In this document: positions 19,508 to 28,766 of the stretch, piece by piece
Layout of the letters: every line of letters starts with the position of its first letter
Position numbering within the stretch: position 1 is the first letter of the stretch
NCBI GenBank assembly: GCA_040754315.1
Contig: JBFMCS010000052.1
Location: forward strand, 1 to 64,000
Source: Bacillota bacterium
Lineage (GTDB): Bacteria; Bacillota; Sulfobacillia; DUSP01; JBFMCS01
Direction: 5' to 3'
DNA length: 64,000 bases
Position numbers and translations under genes: made by a program
Notes under the pieces: model-generated
Told to the model about the DNA's origin: nothing
Database searches by the model: none
Seen by the model: only the letters and a program-made list of their open reading frames with translations

Positions 19508-21482
19508 GGTCTGGTCCTCCGTCCACAGGGGTGTCAAACCACTTGGGGGTCCCCACAGCTGTGATGGAGATCTCAGTGCCAAGGCAGAGAGAGTTCTCAG
19601 TGGCCATAGCCACCATGCAGTCCCGGACCTTGACCGATACCTCAACCCCGGAGGCCCCGGCCCTTAGCGCGCCTTCCCTCACTCTCTTAGTGCCCATCTC
19701 AATGGCGAAGGACCTTGCCTCATCCAGGATGTCGAACTCCTGCCTGAGCCAGGGAGAGAACAGTATGTAACCGCCATCGCTGGAGCTGTGTATCAGGAGA
19801 TCGGCCGTCTCAACCACATTCCCCACGATGGCCCCCACGGCGTTGGCCACATCGGCATCCCCCGGCACCATTATCCCGGTCCCCAGGCGCCCAGCGACCC
19901 CAGGCAGGTAGGCATGGGCTGGAGCCCCCACCCCCACCAGGGGGATCTTGAGCCTCATGGAAACATCTAGGAGGTCCATTCTCTTTGGACCCAACGCCTC
20001 CCGGGTGAGCCCATGGCAGACAGGGCAATACACTGGGTCCTCCAGGTTCAGGCCGTCGCCAATGACCTTTCTCAGTATCTCCGATGATAGTCTATCCTCC
20101 ATCGCCTGGAGTACATCTTGAGCCAGGACATCAGGCTCGACCCCCATTCGTCTAGCCATGATGGCCATGGCACTCCCAGACGCATCCCGGTTCCACGCAT
20201 CCAGCCTTCCGAGGTAGTGAAGCACGTCGGTGGGAGTCAGGCCTGCCCGGAGTATCACGCCGTTGGCCTCAAGGCGATCCAGGGGAAGAAGGTCAGCATC
20301 CCGCTGCAGGGCCTTCCCCAGCGCCCTCACAGACAGGGGCCCTCCCCTGAGGGCCGAGACCACATCCGCCTCGCCCCCGTCCTGAACAGCGCCGTCCCTG
20401 ATGAGGATCAGGAAGTCCTGCATCTCGCTCCTGGTGGGGCCGAAAACCGGGTCCTCCCGGATGAGTTTTAGTTCCTTCAGGGCCCCTGAGTGCTCGTAGG
20501 CCAGCCACGACAGGGGAGCAACCCGCTTGGGCCCCACGCGAAGGTTATGGTCCCGGTCCCTCCATATGTAGCTGTCCCCACCCAAGCCGATGGTGGTCAT
20601 GTCCGCAGCCCGCACCCGGGTCCGCCATCCCCCCACGGAGGCACCCTCGCGGTTGAGGGTGGGCCTGCCCTCCAGGACCACGGCCACGTCTGAGGTTGTA
20701 CCTCCTACGTCCACTACCAGCCCGTTGTCGACGCCAGTGAGGAAGACCGCCCCCAGCACGCTGGCGGCGGGTCCTGAGAGCAGCGTCTGGATGGGACGCA
20801 TCCATGCCTCTGCCTCATCGACAAGGGAACCATCGCTCCTGACAACCATCACGGGGGCCTTGATGCCTATGTCCGCCAGGGCACCCTTCACGGCAGCCAG
20901 GAGTTCCTTGATTATGGGAATGAGCCGGGCATTGAGGACCGCGGTGACAGTCCTTTCACGGAAGCCCAGGGCCGTTGTGAGCTCGTGCCCGCACACCACC
21001 GGCACCCTCGTTATCGCTTCCAGAAGGGCCTTGGCCTCCAGCTCGTGCTCCGGGTTCCTCACACTCAGGTAGGTACTGATGGCCACCGCCTCTACCCGGC
21101 CCTGGAAGTGGCGGGCTGCCTCCTGTACGGACGCCACATCTAGTTCTGCCGCTGCTTCACCGTTGATGCGGTGCCCCCCGTCCACAACACGAACCTGGGC
21201 CGGAGGCAGCGGCCACTCTATTTCGGCCCCCGCCACTACCAGGCCCACGTCGGCACCTCGGCCCTCCACTACCGCATTCGTGGCCAGGGTTGTGGATAGG
21301 GCTACCACATCGGCCTTCAGTGCTTCCTCCCTCACGGCGCGGACAGCCTCCAGTACACTCCTGGCCAGGTTGGACCGGTCCGTCAGGGCCTTCCCCTTGG
21401 CCAAGATCTGGCCTGACGCCCTGTCCAGGACAACAGCATCAGTGTAGGTACCGCCGGTGTCTATCCCCAAGCCTACTGCCAT
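19461..21482 (-). CDS. Hydantoinase/oxoprolinase family protein
   Basis: 673 residues of the HyuA/N-methylhydantoinase A family, an ASKHA-fold ATPase group. Seen: the phosphate-1 motif GLGIDTGGTYTDAVVLD at residues 5-21 and the second phosphate motif VVDVGGTTSDVAVVL near 265, with a Cys pair in VYCPVCHG near 495. Start chosen at MAVGLGIDTGG (21482), with GAGGTGG upstream. It follows a corrinoid protein by 23 nt. True hydantoinases cleave cyclic imides with ATP, usually with a HyuB partner, which is absent here. Given the corrinoid neighbour, an ATP-driven activation role is another possibility (inference). Confidence 0.8.
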   Translation of the reverse strand: MAVGLGIDTGGTYTDAVVLDRASGQILAKGKALTDRSNLARSVLEAVRAVREEALKADVVALSTTLATNAVVEGRGADVGLVVAGAEIEWPLPPAQVRVVDGGHRINGEAAAELDVASVQEAARHFQGRVEAVAISTYLSVRNPEHELEAKALLEAITRVPVVCGHELTTALGFRERTVTAVLNARLIPIIKELLAAVKGALADIGIKAPVMVVRSDGSLVDEAEAWMRPIQTLLSGPAASVLGAVFLTGVDNGLVVDVGGTTSDVAVVLEGRPTLNREGASVGGWRTRVRAADMTTIGLGGDSYIWRDRDHNLRVGPKRVAPLSWLAYEHSGALKELKLIREDPVFGPTRSEMQDFLILIRDGAVQDGGEADVVSALRGGPLSVRALGKALQRDADLLPLDRLEANGVILRAGLTPTDVLHYLGRLDAWNRDASGSAMAIMARRMGVEPDVLAQDVLQAMEDRLSSEILRKVIGDGLNLEDPVYCPVCHGLTREALGPKRMDLLDVSMRLKIPLVGVGAPAHAYLPGVAGRLGTGIMVPGDADVANAVGAIVGNVVETADLLIHSSSDGGYILFSPWLRQEFDILDEARSFAIEMGTKRVREGALRAGASGVEVSVKVRDCMVAMATENSLCLGTEISITAVGTPKWFDTPVDGGPDHAGGERVSPGNRVPV

Positions 21483-21505
21483 GGTTTCCACCTCTCTCCC
21501 CAGTG

Positions 21506-22159
21506 TCAAGAGCCTTGCCTGGACATGAGCCGCCTGGCCGTCCTGGCCGCTGCTCGCGCGTCATGGGCATAGGCGTCAGCCCCAACCCGCTTGGCAAACT
21601 CCCGAGTGACCGGCCGGCCTCCCACTATTATCTTCACCCGACTGCGGAGCCCTGCGGCACTCAGGTAGTCCAGGGTCTCCCGGATGAAGGGCATCGTGGT
21701 GGTCAGGAGCGACGACAGTCCCAGGATATCCGGGGAATAGCGCTCCACCGCCATGGCGAATTCCTCGGGTGAGATGTCAATGCCCACGTCAAGAACCTCA
21801 AAACCCACAGCCTTCAGCATCATTGCCACCAGTGACTTCCCTATGTCGTGAAGGTCTCCGGCCACAGTACCTATGACCACCCGGCCCTCGTGGGTCTGGG
21901 CCGAGCCGGTGAGTAGGGGTCTCAAGGCATGGATCCCGGCATGGACCGCCCTGGATGCCATCAGCACGTCGGGTATGTATATGGTACCGTCCCCGAACCT
22001 CTCGGACACCAGGTCCATGCCGGCTATGAGGTGGTCCTCCAGCAGGGCCTCAGGTGACACCCCACTGTCTATGGCCGATCTCACCAAGGACATGACCTGG
22101 CTGGCTGAGCCGTGCAGGACAGCGTAGACAATTGGGCTGGGAACACCGCAATGGGGCAT
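21506..22159 (-). CDS. Corrinoid (B12-binding) methyl-carrier protein
   Basis: 217 residues: a helical cap domain (about 1-85) then a Rossmann-like B12 domain. The base-off/His-on motif is GDLHDIGKSLV (DxHxxG), with SSLLTTT and the IVGGRPV loop following. It belongs to the MtaC/MttC/MtbC family that shuttles a methyl group on cobalamin. No methyltransferase gene is adjacent: the partners are the PocR/AraC regulator, whose TAG stop abuts its ATG (GGGGGAGGTCTAGATG), and the hydantoinase-family gene. It is distinct in sequence from the two near-identical corrinoid proteins at 45 and 56 kb. Confidence 0.9.
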   Translation of the reverse strand: MPHCGVPSPIVYAVLHGSASQVMSLVRSAIDSGVSPEALLEDHLIAGMDLVSERFGDGTIYIPDVLMASRAVHAGIHALRPLLTGSAQTHEGRVVIGTVAGDLHDIGKSLVAMMLKAVGFEVLDVGIDISPEEFAMAVERYSPDILGLSSLLTTTMPFIRETLDYLSAAGLRSRVKIIVGGRPVTREFAKRVGADAYAHDARAAARTARRLMSRQGS

Positions 22160-23440
22160 CTAGACCTCCCCCTTTGCCGGCTCTCCGGGACACCTGGCGC
22201 AGTTGTCCCGGAATTGTCCTGGTGTGCAGCCTTCCAGGGCCTTGAAAACCTTGGAGAAGTAACCTGGGTCAGAAAACCCAACCCTCCGGGCTATCTCCCT
22301 GATGGGCAACAGCGTGTCCCTGAGGAGGTCCTTCGCCACGGAGAGCCTGGCATTGGCCAAGTACTCCATTATCGTGCAGCCATACTCCCTCTTAAAGAGC
22401 CTGGAAAGGTAGTGAGGGCTCAAGTGCACAGTGCGGGAGACGTCCTCGACATTCACAGGCCTGTGGTAGTTCTCGGAAAGGTAGGTGGTGACCTCTCGGA
22501 GCACCCTCCCGTGCCTCCGGCCCTGATTTGCTGCCTCCGCCACGCATTCATCCAGCACCTGGTAAAGAAGGGAGCAGATCTCGGGAGTGGACTGCATCCG
22601 GGTGAGTTCGCGGAAGTGACGGTCATTGAGGGCAAGTAGCCGCTCCATATCCCCGCCCCCCTCCACAGCCGCCCTGGCCATGAGCACCAGGAACTGGTGA
22701 ACCCTTGCCCGCAGCGCGGCTGGCTGGGCCACATAGCGCTCAAGGTCCTCGTCAAGGAGCGCCTCCAGCGCCTCACGGGCCTGGACGAGATTGCCCTGCC
22801 TGACCTCGGACAGCATTTCCCGCTCCTTCTTCAGCGAATAGATGGCGGGATAGGCGCTCTTACGGCTGCGCAGGCCTTGGCTCAGGGCGGCCTGGGTCTC
22901 GGCGATCCTCCGCCTCTGATCCAGGATGACGGATCCCTTCTTCATCATATAGTTGGCCACCATAAACAACATATCCGCCGCGGCCTTCACCTGAGCTGCC
23001 GGGATCACCCGGAGGCCCTTGGCCGCCTGGCATAACCGGGGAAACGGGATGCGGAGCCCCTGGGTGGCGGATTTGAGCTCCTCCCAGAAGAACTCCTCAG
23101 GTTCCCACATGAGCACCTGCCCGCAGACAATGGTGGCCACGTGGCGGTCTCCCAGGATCAAGGGGGCCGCCCACCCGATAAGGCCGGCGTGACAGCGAAA
23201 AATGTAGGGCTCACCCCACTTGGCTGCCTCCCTCCCGGCCCGGGTGTAGGACTTCCGGCACTTCTCCCTGCCTACCGAGCTATCCCTGATAAGCGTGCAG
23301 AAGGTACAATCACTCCGTTCCCCACCGGCCTCGAACACCGTGCCTCCATCGATGTCAGCCACAAGCACCTTGAGGCCTGTCACGGAGCTAAAGGACGTGA
23401 GGATTTCCCGGAATACCTTCTCCTCAATTATGTCTGTCAT
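22160..23440 (-). CDS. PocR-domain AraC family transcriptional regulator
   Basis: About 426 residues. The N-terminal PocR ligand-binding domain (about 1-170) has CTFCTLIRDSSVGREKCRKS and YIFRCHAGLIGWAAPLILG, with the conserved Cys cluster. A linker with coiled-coil character follows, then a C-terminal AraC-type double helix-turn-helix (about 320-420: VEDVSRTVHLSPHYLSRLFK and REIARRVGFSDPGYFSKVFK). PocR domains are associated with control of corrinoid-linked and diol or methyl metabolism. Directly upstream of the corrinoid gene. A TTG at 23461 in frame is an alternative start. Confidence 0.88.
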   Translation of the reverse strand: MTDIIEEKVFREILTSFSSVTGLKVLVADIDGGTVFEAGGERSDCTFCTLIRDSSVGREKCRKSYTRAGREAAKWGEPYIFRCHAGLIGWAAPLILGDRHVATIVCGQVLMWEPEEFFWEELKSATQGLRIPFPRLCQAAKGLRVIPAAQVKAAADMLFMVANYMMKKGSVILDQRRRIAETQAALSQGLRSRKSAYPAIYSLKKEREMLSEVRQGNLVQAREALEALLDEDLERYVAQPAALRARVHQFLVLMARAAVEGGGDMERLLALNDRHFRELTRMQSTPEICSLLYQVLDECVAEAANQGRRHGRVLREVTTYLSENYHRPVNVEDVSRTVHLSPHYLSRLFKREYGCTIMEYLANARLSVAKDLLRDTLLPIREIARRVGFSDPGYFSKVFKALEGCTPGQFRDNCARCPGEPAKGEV

Positions 23441-23588
23441 GTGCTCGGGTCCTGGAACCAATGTGCTAGATCAACCCCTCGAGTATTGTAACCTAGAGCA
23501 ATTTCGACAGCCTGAAACGCAAAACCTTGTTGCCTCACCGGATCACGCCCGGGGCAGTCATAAAGAACCCCATAACCTGAATGGAGGC
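23441..23588. other. Upstream region of the PocR regulator
   Basis: This stretch lies between the regulator start and the terminator at 23589. It should hold the promoter of the PocR operon. No convincing -10/-35 pair or operator was seen. Confidence 0.35.
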
Positions 23589-23626
23589 AAAAAAACACCG
23601 GGTCGAAGGCGCAACGCCTTACCCGG
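23589..23626 (-). terminator. Strong rho-independent terminator
   Basis: Minus strand: CCGGGT-AAGGCG pairs with CGCCTT-(CG)-ACCCGG around a TTG loop (23626-23598), then TG and seven T residues. It ends transcription coming from the oxidoreductase/pseudogene block before the PocR regulator. The remaining 23627-23915 holds no recognisable gene. Confidence 0.85.
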
Positions 23627-23915
23627 CAAGGAAAAGAGACCCCCTCTTATGTTCTGTTCTTACGGGAACAGTATTGACTATTCGATGTTCTTTCCAGATC
23701 TCCTTCTTAGCAGCCAAGTGAGGTGCCACTTTTTAGGCCTCCTGGATTAAGACGCCAGCGCCTAGCCTGGATTTCCACGGCCCGGAGTTCAACTAACATT
23801 TCCCATATACTGTGGGGTTGAACAGGACGCCCAGAGAGGGCGCGGGCTCGGGTTGCCCATGTTAGGTTTTTGACTAAACGCCACGTACTCACCCGAAGAT
23901 GAAGCGCAAGCGCCT

Positions 23916-24891
23916 TTAGTCCAGCCAAGGTATGGGCGTGGACATATCTAGGAAGCGCGCGGCCACCAGAAGCGGGTTATGTGCACGCCGGTTGAAGCGC
24001 ACCTGGAGTTCGTTGTCTGTCAAAGTGACCCGGGCGGCGGCGACCAGATCGCGGAAGATGTGGTTGGAATTAGCAGCCTGCCCAACATGTTGGTGGGGGA
24101 TCAAGTTCAACCGTACTTCGAGTCCCCCCAGGCCGGGGCCACCCGGGAGACCTTGAACGTGTCGTAGGCCAGCACGTAGTGACCGTCCTCGATCTCCACG
24201 GACAGGTTGCCCCCGGTCACCCTGGCCTTGCCCACCAGCGTTACCCGCTCTGTCAAGAGCGATCCTGCCCGGGGATGCAGCAGTACCACCCGCTGGTCCT
24301 GGCTCATCGGGATGACGGGCCATTCCCGGACCTGGGCGTTCTCGATGGTGCGGGCCACGGCATCCACCCTGGCATCGAAAGTGATGATGGTGTACGGGTA
24401 ACTCACGGCCGGGTTGGAGGGGCCCTGGATCCTGAAGTTGACCACGAACACCTTGGCCGGGCGGGCGATCCCGTCCACTTCCACCGTGTAAGTAGCGCCG
24501 GGTCTTTCCCCTGCAGCGAAGATCATCACCGTCTGGTCGCCGTGCTCCAGTAGGTAGGCTACCGGTGTCTTCATCTCGGCCAGCGCCCGGGCCCACGCAG
24601 CGATCTTGTCGTGGGTGCCCCCGCCCTAACGTTGACATCGGGCGTACCCAGCGGTGTTAGGGGCTGCGCGACGGCGAACAGCTGGGCGATGAGCCGGTCC
24701 AGCTCGACCACGTACACGTGCTGGTGGTTACGCGAGTCCACAAACACCAGGTGTCCCATGGTTCCCGCCGCCCGGTCCAGGAAGCAGTAGAACTTCTTGC
24801 CGCCGGCTACGAGATGGTAGGCGGCGGTGACCAAATGATATACTAACGCAAAGCACGCTTTTCGTGCGGGCAATAGATTCTTCCCGGTCAT
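23916..24891 (-). pseudogene. PrcB-C / Gmad2-domain protein remnant
   Basis: Fragments in successive frames. The first is KKFYCFLDRAAGTMGHLVFV (about 24800). Next comes GGTHDKIAAWARALAEMKTP running into VAYLLEHGDQTVMIFAAGER (24620-24500), which resembles the PrcB C-terminal domain ending YPYTIITFDA. Then LLHPRAGSLLTERVTLVGKA and TFKVSRVAPAWGD (24300-24110), a Gmad2 immunoglobulin-like domain of the spore-germination type, and EVRLNLIPHQ onward in yet another frame. At least two frameshifts break it. Such proteins are usually secreted or lipoproteins. It shares the CpG-rich style of the genes to its right. Confidence 0.6.
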
Positions 24892-24934
24892 TGCCCGAGG
24901 CCAGCAGTTTGGAAATCAAGGAAAATAGTAGATG

Positions 24935-25219
24935 TCAGATGGGCCCGAAGGTTCCCTCGCTCGCCAGGCCGAGGTCCAGGCAGGCCAACCCCATACCCTT
25001 GCGGGCCTTGGCCCGGGCCGCATCCAGTTGACTACCAGATCGCGCCACTCCCGTTGCGAAGGTGCCGAAGCGGTCGGTATCAAAGTCCGCGCGCACCACC
25101 AGCGCACAACCGGTGCGAGCCTCGAATACCGGCTGGATGGCTTGTTCCTTGCCGTGTTTGGTAAGGAGGACGACGCGCCGACCCCCGAAAAAGCGGTCTA
25201 CGGGGTCGGCGACGGTCAA
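24935..25219 (-). pseudogene. DUF6671-like protein, apparently truncated
   Basis: Frame beginning TTG 25219, overlapping the ferredoxin stop (TTGA), with FFGGRRVVLLTKHGKEQAIQ, then FDTDRFGTFATG and GMGLACLDLGLASEGTFGP. These blocks resemble the first third of DUF6671 proteins, which as I recall are much longer. The frame stops at 24935, right after SEGTFGP, and the next sequence is unrelated, so the gene was probably cut by the same rearrangement that damaged the neighbour. The family name is from memory and moderately sure. Confidence 0.5.
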
Positions 25220-25437
25220 GTCCGAGCCCGCTCCGTGAGCGCCTCCAGTACGAGGGCCGCTTTCGAGCAGGTCGTAACGCACAGCCCACAACCCTTGCAT
25301 CGGGTCGCCTCCACTTTCACTTTCTTATCGTCGGGCAAGAACCAGATAACGTTCGGATCAGGGCAGGCGAGTATACATAGCTTGCATCCGGTGCAACGGC
25401 TCAATTCAACCTTGGCGGCCGCATACACGGCAACCAT
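25216..25437 (-). CDS. 2x[4Fe-4S] ferredoxin, delta subunit of the 2-oxoacid oxidoreductase
   Basis: 73 residues with CTGCKLCILACPDPNV and CKGCGLCVTTCSKAALV, two CxxCxxCxxxC clusters. It takes electrons from the thiamine-diphosphate site of the oxidoreductase and passes them to free ferredoxin. The start lies inside the end of the gamma-subunit gene (32-nt overlap), consistent with one transcript. Confidence 0.88.
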   Translation of the reverse strand: MVAVYAAAKVELSRCTGCKLCILACPDPNVIWFLPDDKKVKVEATRCKGCGLCVTTCSKAALVLEALTERART

Positions 25438-26116
25438 CCCCTCTCAACGCGGTGATCGAGTGTTCCTGCACCGCTTCAGCAGCCGCTTCCATCACCTGCA
25501 TGTTCCTATCCACCAGCTGATCCATCTTGGTGAACTTCGCGGCCAGCACGTTGTCCAGTGCAGCCGTGGTCCCCGAGGCCACGAATTTGGCCCCGCCGAA
25601 ACGCTCCAGTACCGCCTCGCGCAGGGATCCAAAAGTCACGATCCGGGCTATGCCGATCAGGGCACCCAGCATGGCCATGTTGGTGGCCAGTTCCGTCTCG
25701 GCTACTCTCACGGCGATGGCCGTGGCGGGTATCGAGTATAGCCGGGCGCCGAGCGCGCTCAGTTTTTCGAGATCTTCCCGGCCTATCCCCAGATCGCCGT
25801 CGGTATTGACGATGATGGTGCCTTCGGGCTGCAGTCCGTCAAAAAAGGGCATGGTGTAGCACTTGCCCAGGGTGATCACGTGAGGGTGGAAGATCATGAT
25901 GATGTTAGGGAACAGCACTTCGCCCCGCTGGTATATTGGTTCGGCGGAGATGCGGACGTAGCTTTCGGCCGGGGCCAGGCGCTTCTCTGCCCCGAAGAAC
26001 GGGTTGACCGTGGCCATGAGTCCGTCCTTGGTGGCCGCAGTGCCCAGGATATGGGCGGCAGTCACCAGACCTTGGCCGCCCAGGCCTGACATCCTGATCA
26101 GGGCCATCTTCATCAC
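25406..26116 (-). CDS. 2-oxoacid:ferredoxin oxidoreductase, gamma subunit
   Basis: 236 residues of the POR gamma (PorG/KorC) family. Seen: RMSGLGGQGLVTAAHILGTA at the N-terminus and ESYVRISAEPIYQ, both typical, then VITLGKCYTMPFFDG. It binds the CoA/thiamine domain interface. The start overlaps the beta-subunit stop by 4 nt. The C-terminus continues with a linker having C-x-x-C (VCGRQG), which is unremarkable. Confidence 0.9.
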   Translation of the reverse strand: MMKMALIRMSGLGGQGLVTAAHILGTAATKDGLMATVNPFFGAEKRLAPAESYVRISAEPIYQRGEVLFPNIIMIFHPHVITLGKCYTMPFFDGLQPEGTIIVNTDGDLGIGREDLEKLSALGARLYSIPATAIAVRVAETELATNMAMLGALIGIARIVTFGSLREAVLERFGGAKFVASGTTAALDNVLAAKFTKMDQLVDRNMQVMEAAAEAVQEHSITALRGDGCRVCGRQG

Positions 26117-26988
26117 CGTTTCTCCCCTTCCGATGCAGCGAGGTATTGCTGGGCCTCAGGGGTAATGTACTCCCGGTACTGGAAGACCCCTTCCTTCTCG
26201 CGCTTGCGTATCACGCCCAGGGTCTCGTCCGGTCGGAATTTGAAGTTCGTCGGACAGGGGCAGAAGACCTGAACGTAAGTGGGACCTACATCTCGGGCCA
26301 CCAGGATGGCTCGGCGGATGGCCTTCTCGAAGCGACGGGCGTTCGCAGGCGATGTCACCGCAACGTAGGCACAGCCGGACTCCCGGGCGATCTCCGGCAT
26401 GGCTACCTTTTCGAACTTCTTGCCGGTAGGGGCCATGTTGAGCACCGCGCCCCGGGGGGACATGCCGCTTTCCTGACCTCCGGTATTAGCGTATGCTTCG
26501 TTGTCAAGCATCACGGTGGCGATGTTCTCGGCCCGGAACCACGAGTGCATCACCATCTCCAGGCCAATGTCGGCGGTGGCGCCGTCGCCTGCGACCACTA
26601 CCACGTCCTTGGGCCGGTCGGGAAACCTGAGCTTCAGCGCCCGTTTCAGCCCGGACGCGATGGCGTTCTGGTTGCCAAACAGGCCGTGGATGTTATGCAG
26701 GCCCACCTGTGGGAAGGCGATGGCGCTGCAGCCGGTCGAACCCACCACTACCGTGTCGGCCGGGGCGGGCAAGGAAGCCAGGAACAGGCGCAGCGACAGG
26801 GCAAGCCCGCAGCCCGCGCACAGCGGGTGCTCCTCGAGCAACTCCTTGAAGGTACCCAGGTCGGCGACGCCCACGCTCCGGTCATAGGGACCGTCTGTCA
26901 CCAGTTCCCGATACTCCTCCGGCATTATCTCCTCGAAGCCCGGGGCTATCCGGAATATCTGTTTGGTCATGGTCACATCCCATCCCAT
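26113..26988 (-). CDS. 2-oxoacid:ferredoxin oxidoreductase, beta (thiamine diphosphate) subunit
   Basis: 291 residues. The TPP-binding module is seen as VVVAGDGATADIGLEMVMHS followed by LDNEAYANTGGQ. Iron-sulfur Cys are in HPLCAGCG, GSTGCSA and the late VFCPCPTNFKF. The DNEAYANTGGQ and PCPT blocks resemble pyruvate-type enzymes (PorB) more than oxoglutarate-type ones, but the substrate is not proven. Met at 26970 is an alternative start. Six nucleotides separate it from the alpha gene. Confidence 0.9.
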   Translation of the reverse strand: MGWDVTMTKQIFRIAPGFEEIMPEEYRELVTDGPYDRSVGVADLGTFKELLEEHPLCAGCGLALSLRLFLASLPAPADTVVVGSTGCSAIAFPQVGLHNIHGLFGNQNAIASGLKRALKLRFPDRPKDVVVVAGDGATADIGLEMVMHSWFRAENIATVMLDNEAYANTGGQESGMSPRGAVLNMAPTGKKFEKVAMPEIARESGCAYVAVTSPANARRFEKAIRRAILVARDVGPTYVQVFCPCPTNFKFRPDETLGVIRKREKEGVFQYREYITPEAQQYLAASEGEKR

Positions 26989-26994
26989 CCTTAG

Positions 26995-28149
26995 TCAGCG
27001 TGTGGCCGGAACGCATGCTTGCAACTGGGCTAATATCATCTCGCTAGGCATGGTCATGCCGCCGAACACGCGCGGGGCGCCCACGACCCGGCTGTTGTCC
27101 TCGACAACCGACTTGATCTCCCGGGCCAGCCAGCCCACCCGGTTGAACTCGGGCACGACGATGGCCCGCGCCCGCCGAGCCAGGTGTTGGATTTCCTCGG
27201 TGGGGAAGGGCCGGAGACACTTGATCTTCACCAGGCCCACGTCGATCCCCTGCGCCCGTGCCAGCTGGATGGCTTCCCGGCTCTGGGAGACGGCGGTGCC
27301 CGCGGCCATGATCAGGATATCGGCCTCCTCGTTCTCCGTCTCCAGGAGTCCCCCGAGATACTCATGGACGTACTTGCGGGAGCGTTCGACGGCCGCCAAG
27401 ATCTCCTGTTGCCAGGATGCGTGAGCGGCGTAGCTGATGAAGTTGCTCTTCATCACGAAGGGATCGCGCATATGGCGGACGGGCACGCCCTCCATGTCCA
27501 TGGCCGGCACCGGCGACCGGTGCGGGTCGTACGGCGGCAGTTTCACGTCGGGAGGTCCGACGGTGACCATCTCCCGGGTGTGGGTCACGAAGAACCCATC
27601 GGCAAACACGCCCACGGGGATATGTACGTCCGTCTGCTCGGCGATGGCGAAAGCCCGCAGCGTGAAATCGTACAGATCCTGGGCTCCCTCAGCATGAAGC
27701 ATGATGATGCCGGTGTCGAGGAGGAAGGCCATCTCAATGGTATCCGGCTGGATGGACAGGGGTGAGTTCACGCCCCGCGTGAAGAAGCAACAGACGATGG
27801 GCAGGCGCATCCCGGCCCAACAAGGGAACATCTCGAAAGCCCGCAGGGTGCCGGGGCCGCCGGTGGCAGTGAACACCCGCACGCCACCCATGGCCGCCCC
27901 CGCCACCTGGCCCATCACGGCGAACTCGCTCTCGCCCCGAAAATAGTCGGGGATGTAACCTTCGGCGTACAGGTCGCCAACGAGGTGCATGCTTTCGGAC
28001 TGCGGGGTTATCGGGTAGGCGATGGCCATGGTTATGTTGGACCGCTGGATCGCCTCCTTGACCGCCTCGCTGCCGGTTATGAAGCGGCTTTCGCACCTGG
28101 TCGGTTGAAACACTTCATCGACCATCAGCGCCACTCTCTGCTCGATCAT
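26995..28149 (-). CDS. 2-oxoacid:ferredoxin oxidoreductase, alpha subunit
   Basis: 384 residues with the family motif AIAYPITPQSE, then RGESEFAVMGQVAGAAMGG and VFTATGGPGTL. The C-terminal domain contains VKIKCLRPFPTEEI. The complex oxidatively decarboxylates a 2-oxoacid to an acyl-CoA and reduces ferredoxin, central to anaerobic carbon flow. The ATG overlaps the CdhB-like gene stop (ATGATC). Gene order is CdhB-like, alpha, beta, gamma, delta. Confidence 0.9.
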   Translation of the reverse strand: MIEQRVALMVDEVFQPTRCESRFITGSEAVKEAIQRSNITMAIAYPITPQSESMHLVGDLYAEGYIPDYFRGESEFAVMGQVAGAAMGGVRVFTATGGPGTLRAFEMFPCWAGMRLPIVCCFFTRGVNSPLSIQPDTIEMAFLLDTGIIMLHAEGAQDLYDFTLRAFAIAEQTDVHIPVGVFADGFFVTHTREMVTVGPPDVKLPPYDPHRSPVPAMDMEGVPVRHMRDPFVMKSNFISYAAHASWQQEILAAVERSRKYVHEYLGGLLETENEEADILIMAAGTAVSQSREAIQLARAQGIDVGLVKIKCLRPFPTEEIQHLARRARAIVVPEFNRVGWLAREIKSVVEDNSRVVGAPRVFGGMTMPSEMILAQLQACVPATR

Positions 28150-28730
28150 CCGACGTCACCTGCCTTGCGCTTCATTTCCCTCACCATCGCGGTCAACCGC
28201 TCGAGCGTTCGCAGGCCGGCGTCCCGCAAGCTGATCATGGCGTCTTCATGTCCCACTTCGCCGCAAATGGCGATGGTATAGCAGTCCGTCCCTCCGCGGA
28301 TGATCTTTAGCGCCACATTCGCGTAATGGCAGTGCACCCCGATGAAGACGCACACGTCGATGTGGTTGTGCCAGATGGTAAGGTTGGGGTGATTGGGGTT
28401 GATCTCTACCGCAGGGTTGATCATGGGGTACTTGGGACGGTAGTCGGGCATCGGGATGATCTTGGCCCGGACTTCCCTGGCCAGGACCTGGAGGGCGCGC
28501 GCCTTCTCAGCCACCCCTTCTTTCCAGTCCCAGAGGATCAGCGGGCCGGGGAAGAACACGGGATTGCCCGCGGCCAGCAGGCGCCGGGCGATCTCTTCCA
28601 GGGCCCGTTCCTCCGGGACGAGCTCTCCCTCAAGGAGCGCATGACCCCTTTCCGGCAGGCAAATGCCGACACAGGCGGCAGCCGGGGGCAAGTACCCCTC
28701 CGGTCCCGCCTTCACCCTGTAACTATCCAC
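28146..28730 (-). CDS. CdhB-like protein (CODH/ACS epsilon subunit family)
   Basis: 194 residues. The region ARRLLAAGNPVFFPGPLILW, then AKIIPMPDYRPKYPMINPAVE and DVCVFIGVHCHYANVALKII, resembles the epsilon subunit (CdhB) of archaeal acetyl-CoA decarbonylase/synthase, a DHS-like FAD/nucleotide fold. No other CO dehydrogenase subunit is present. Instead it opens an operon for a 2-oxoacid:ferredoxin oxidoreductase, with 4-nt overlap to alpha. The inference is a fifth subunit or accessory factor of that complex. Family call fairly sure, role unknown. Confidence 0.7.
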   Translation of the reverse strand: MDSYRVKAGPEGYLPPAAACVGICLPERGHALLEGELVPEERALEEIARRLLAAGNPVFFPGPLILWDWKEGVAEKARALQVLAREVRAKIIPMPDYRPKYPMINPAVEINPNHPNLTIWHNHIDVCVFIGVHCHYANVALKIIRGGTDCYTIAICGEVGHEDAMISLRDAGLRTLERLTAMVREMKRKAGDVG

Positions 28731-28766
28731 TTACATCCTCCATCCTTCCAGTGGACGCCGCCCGCC

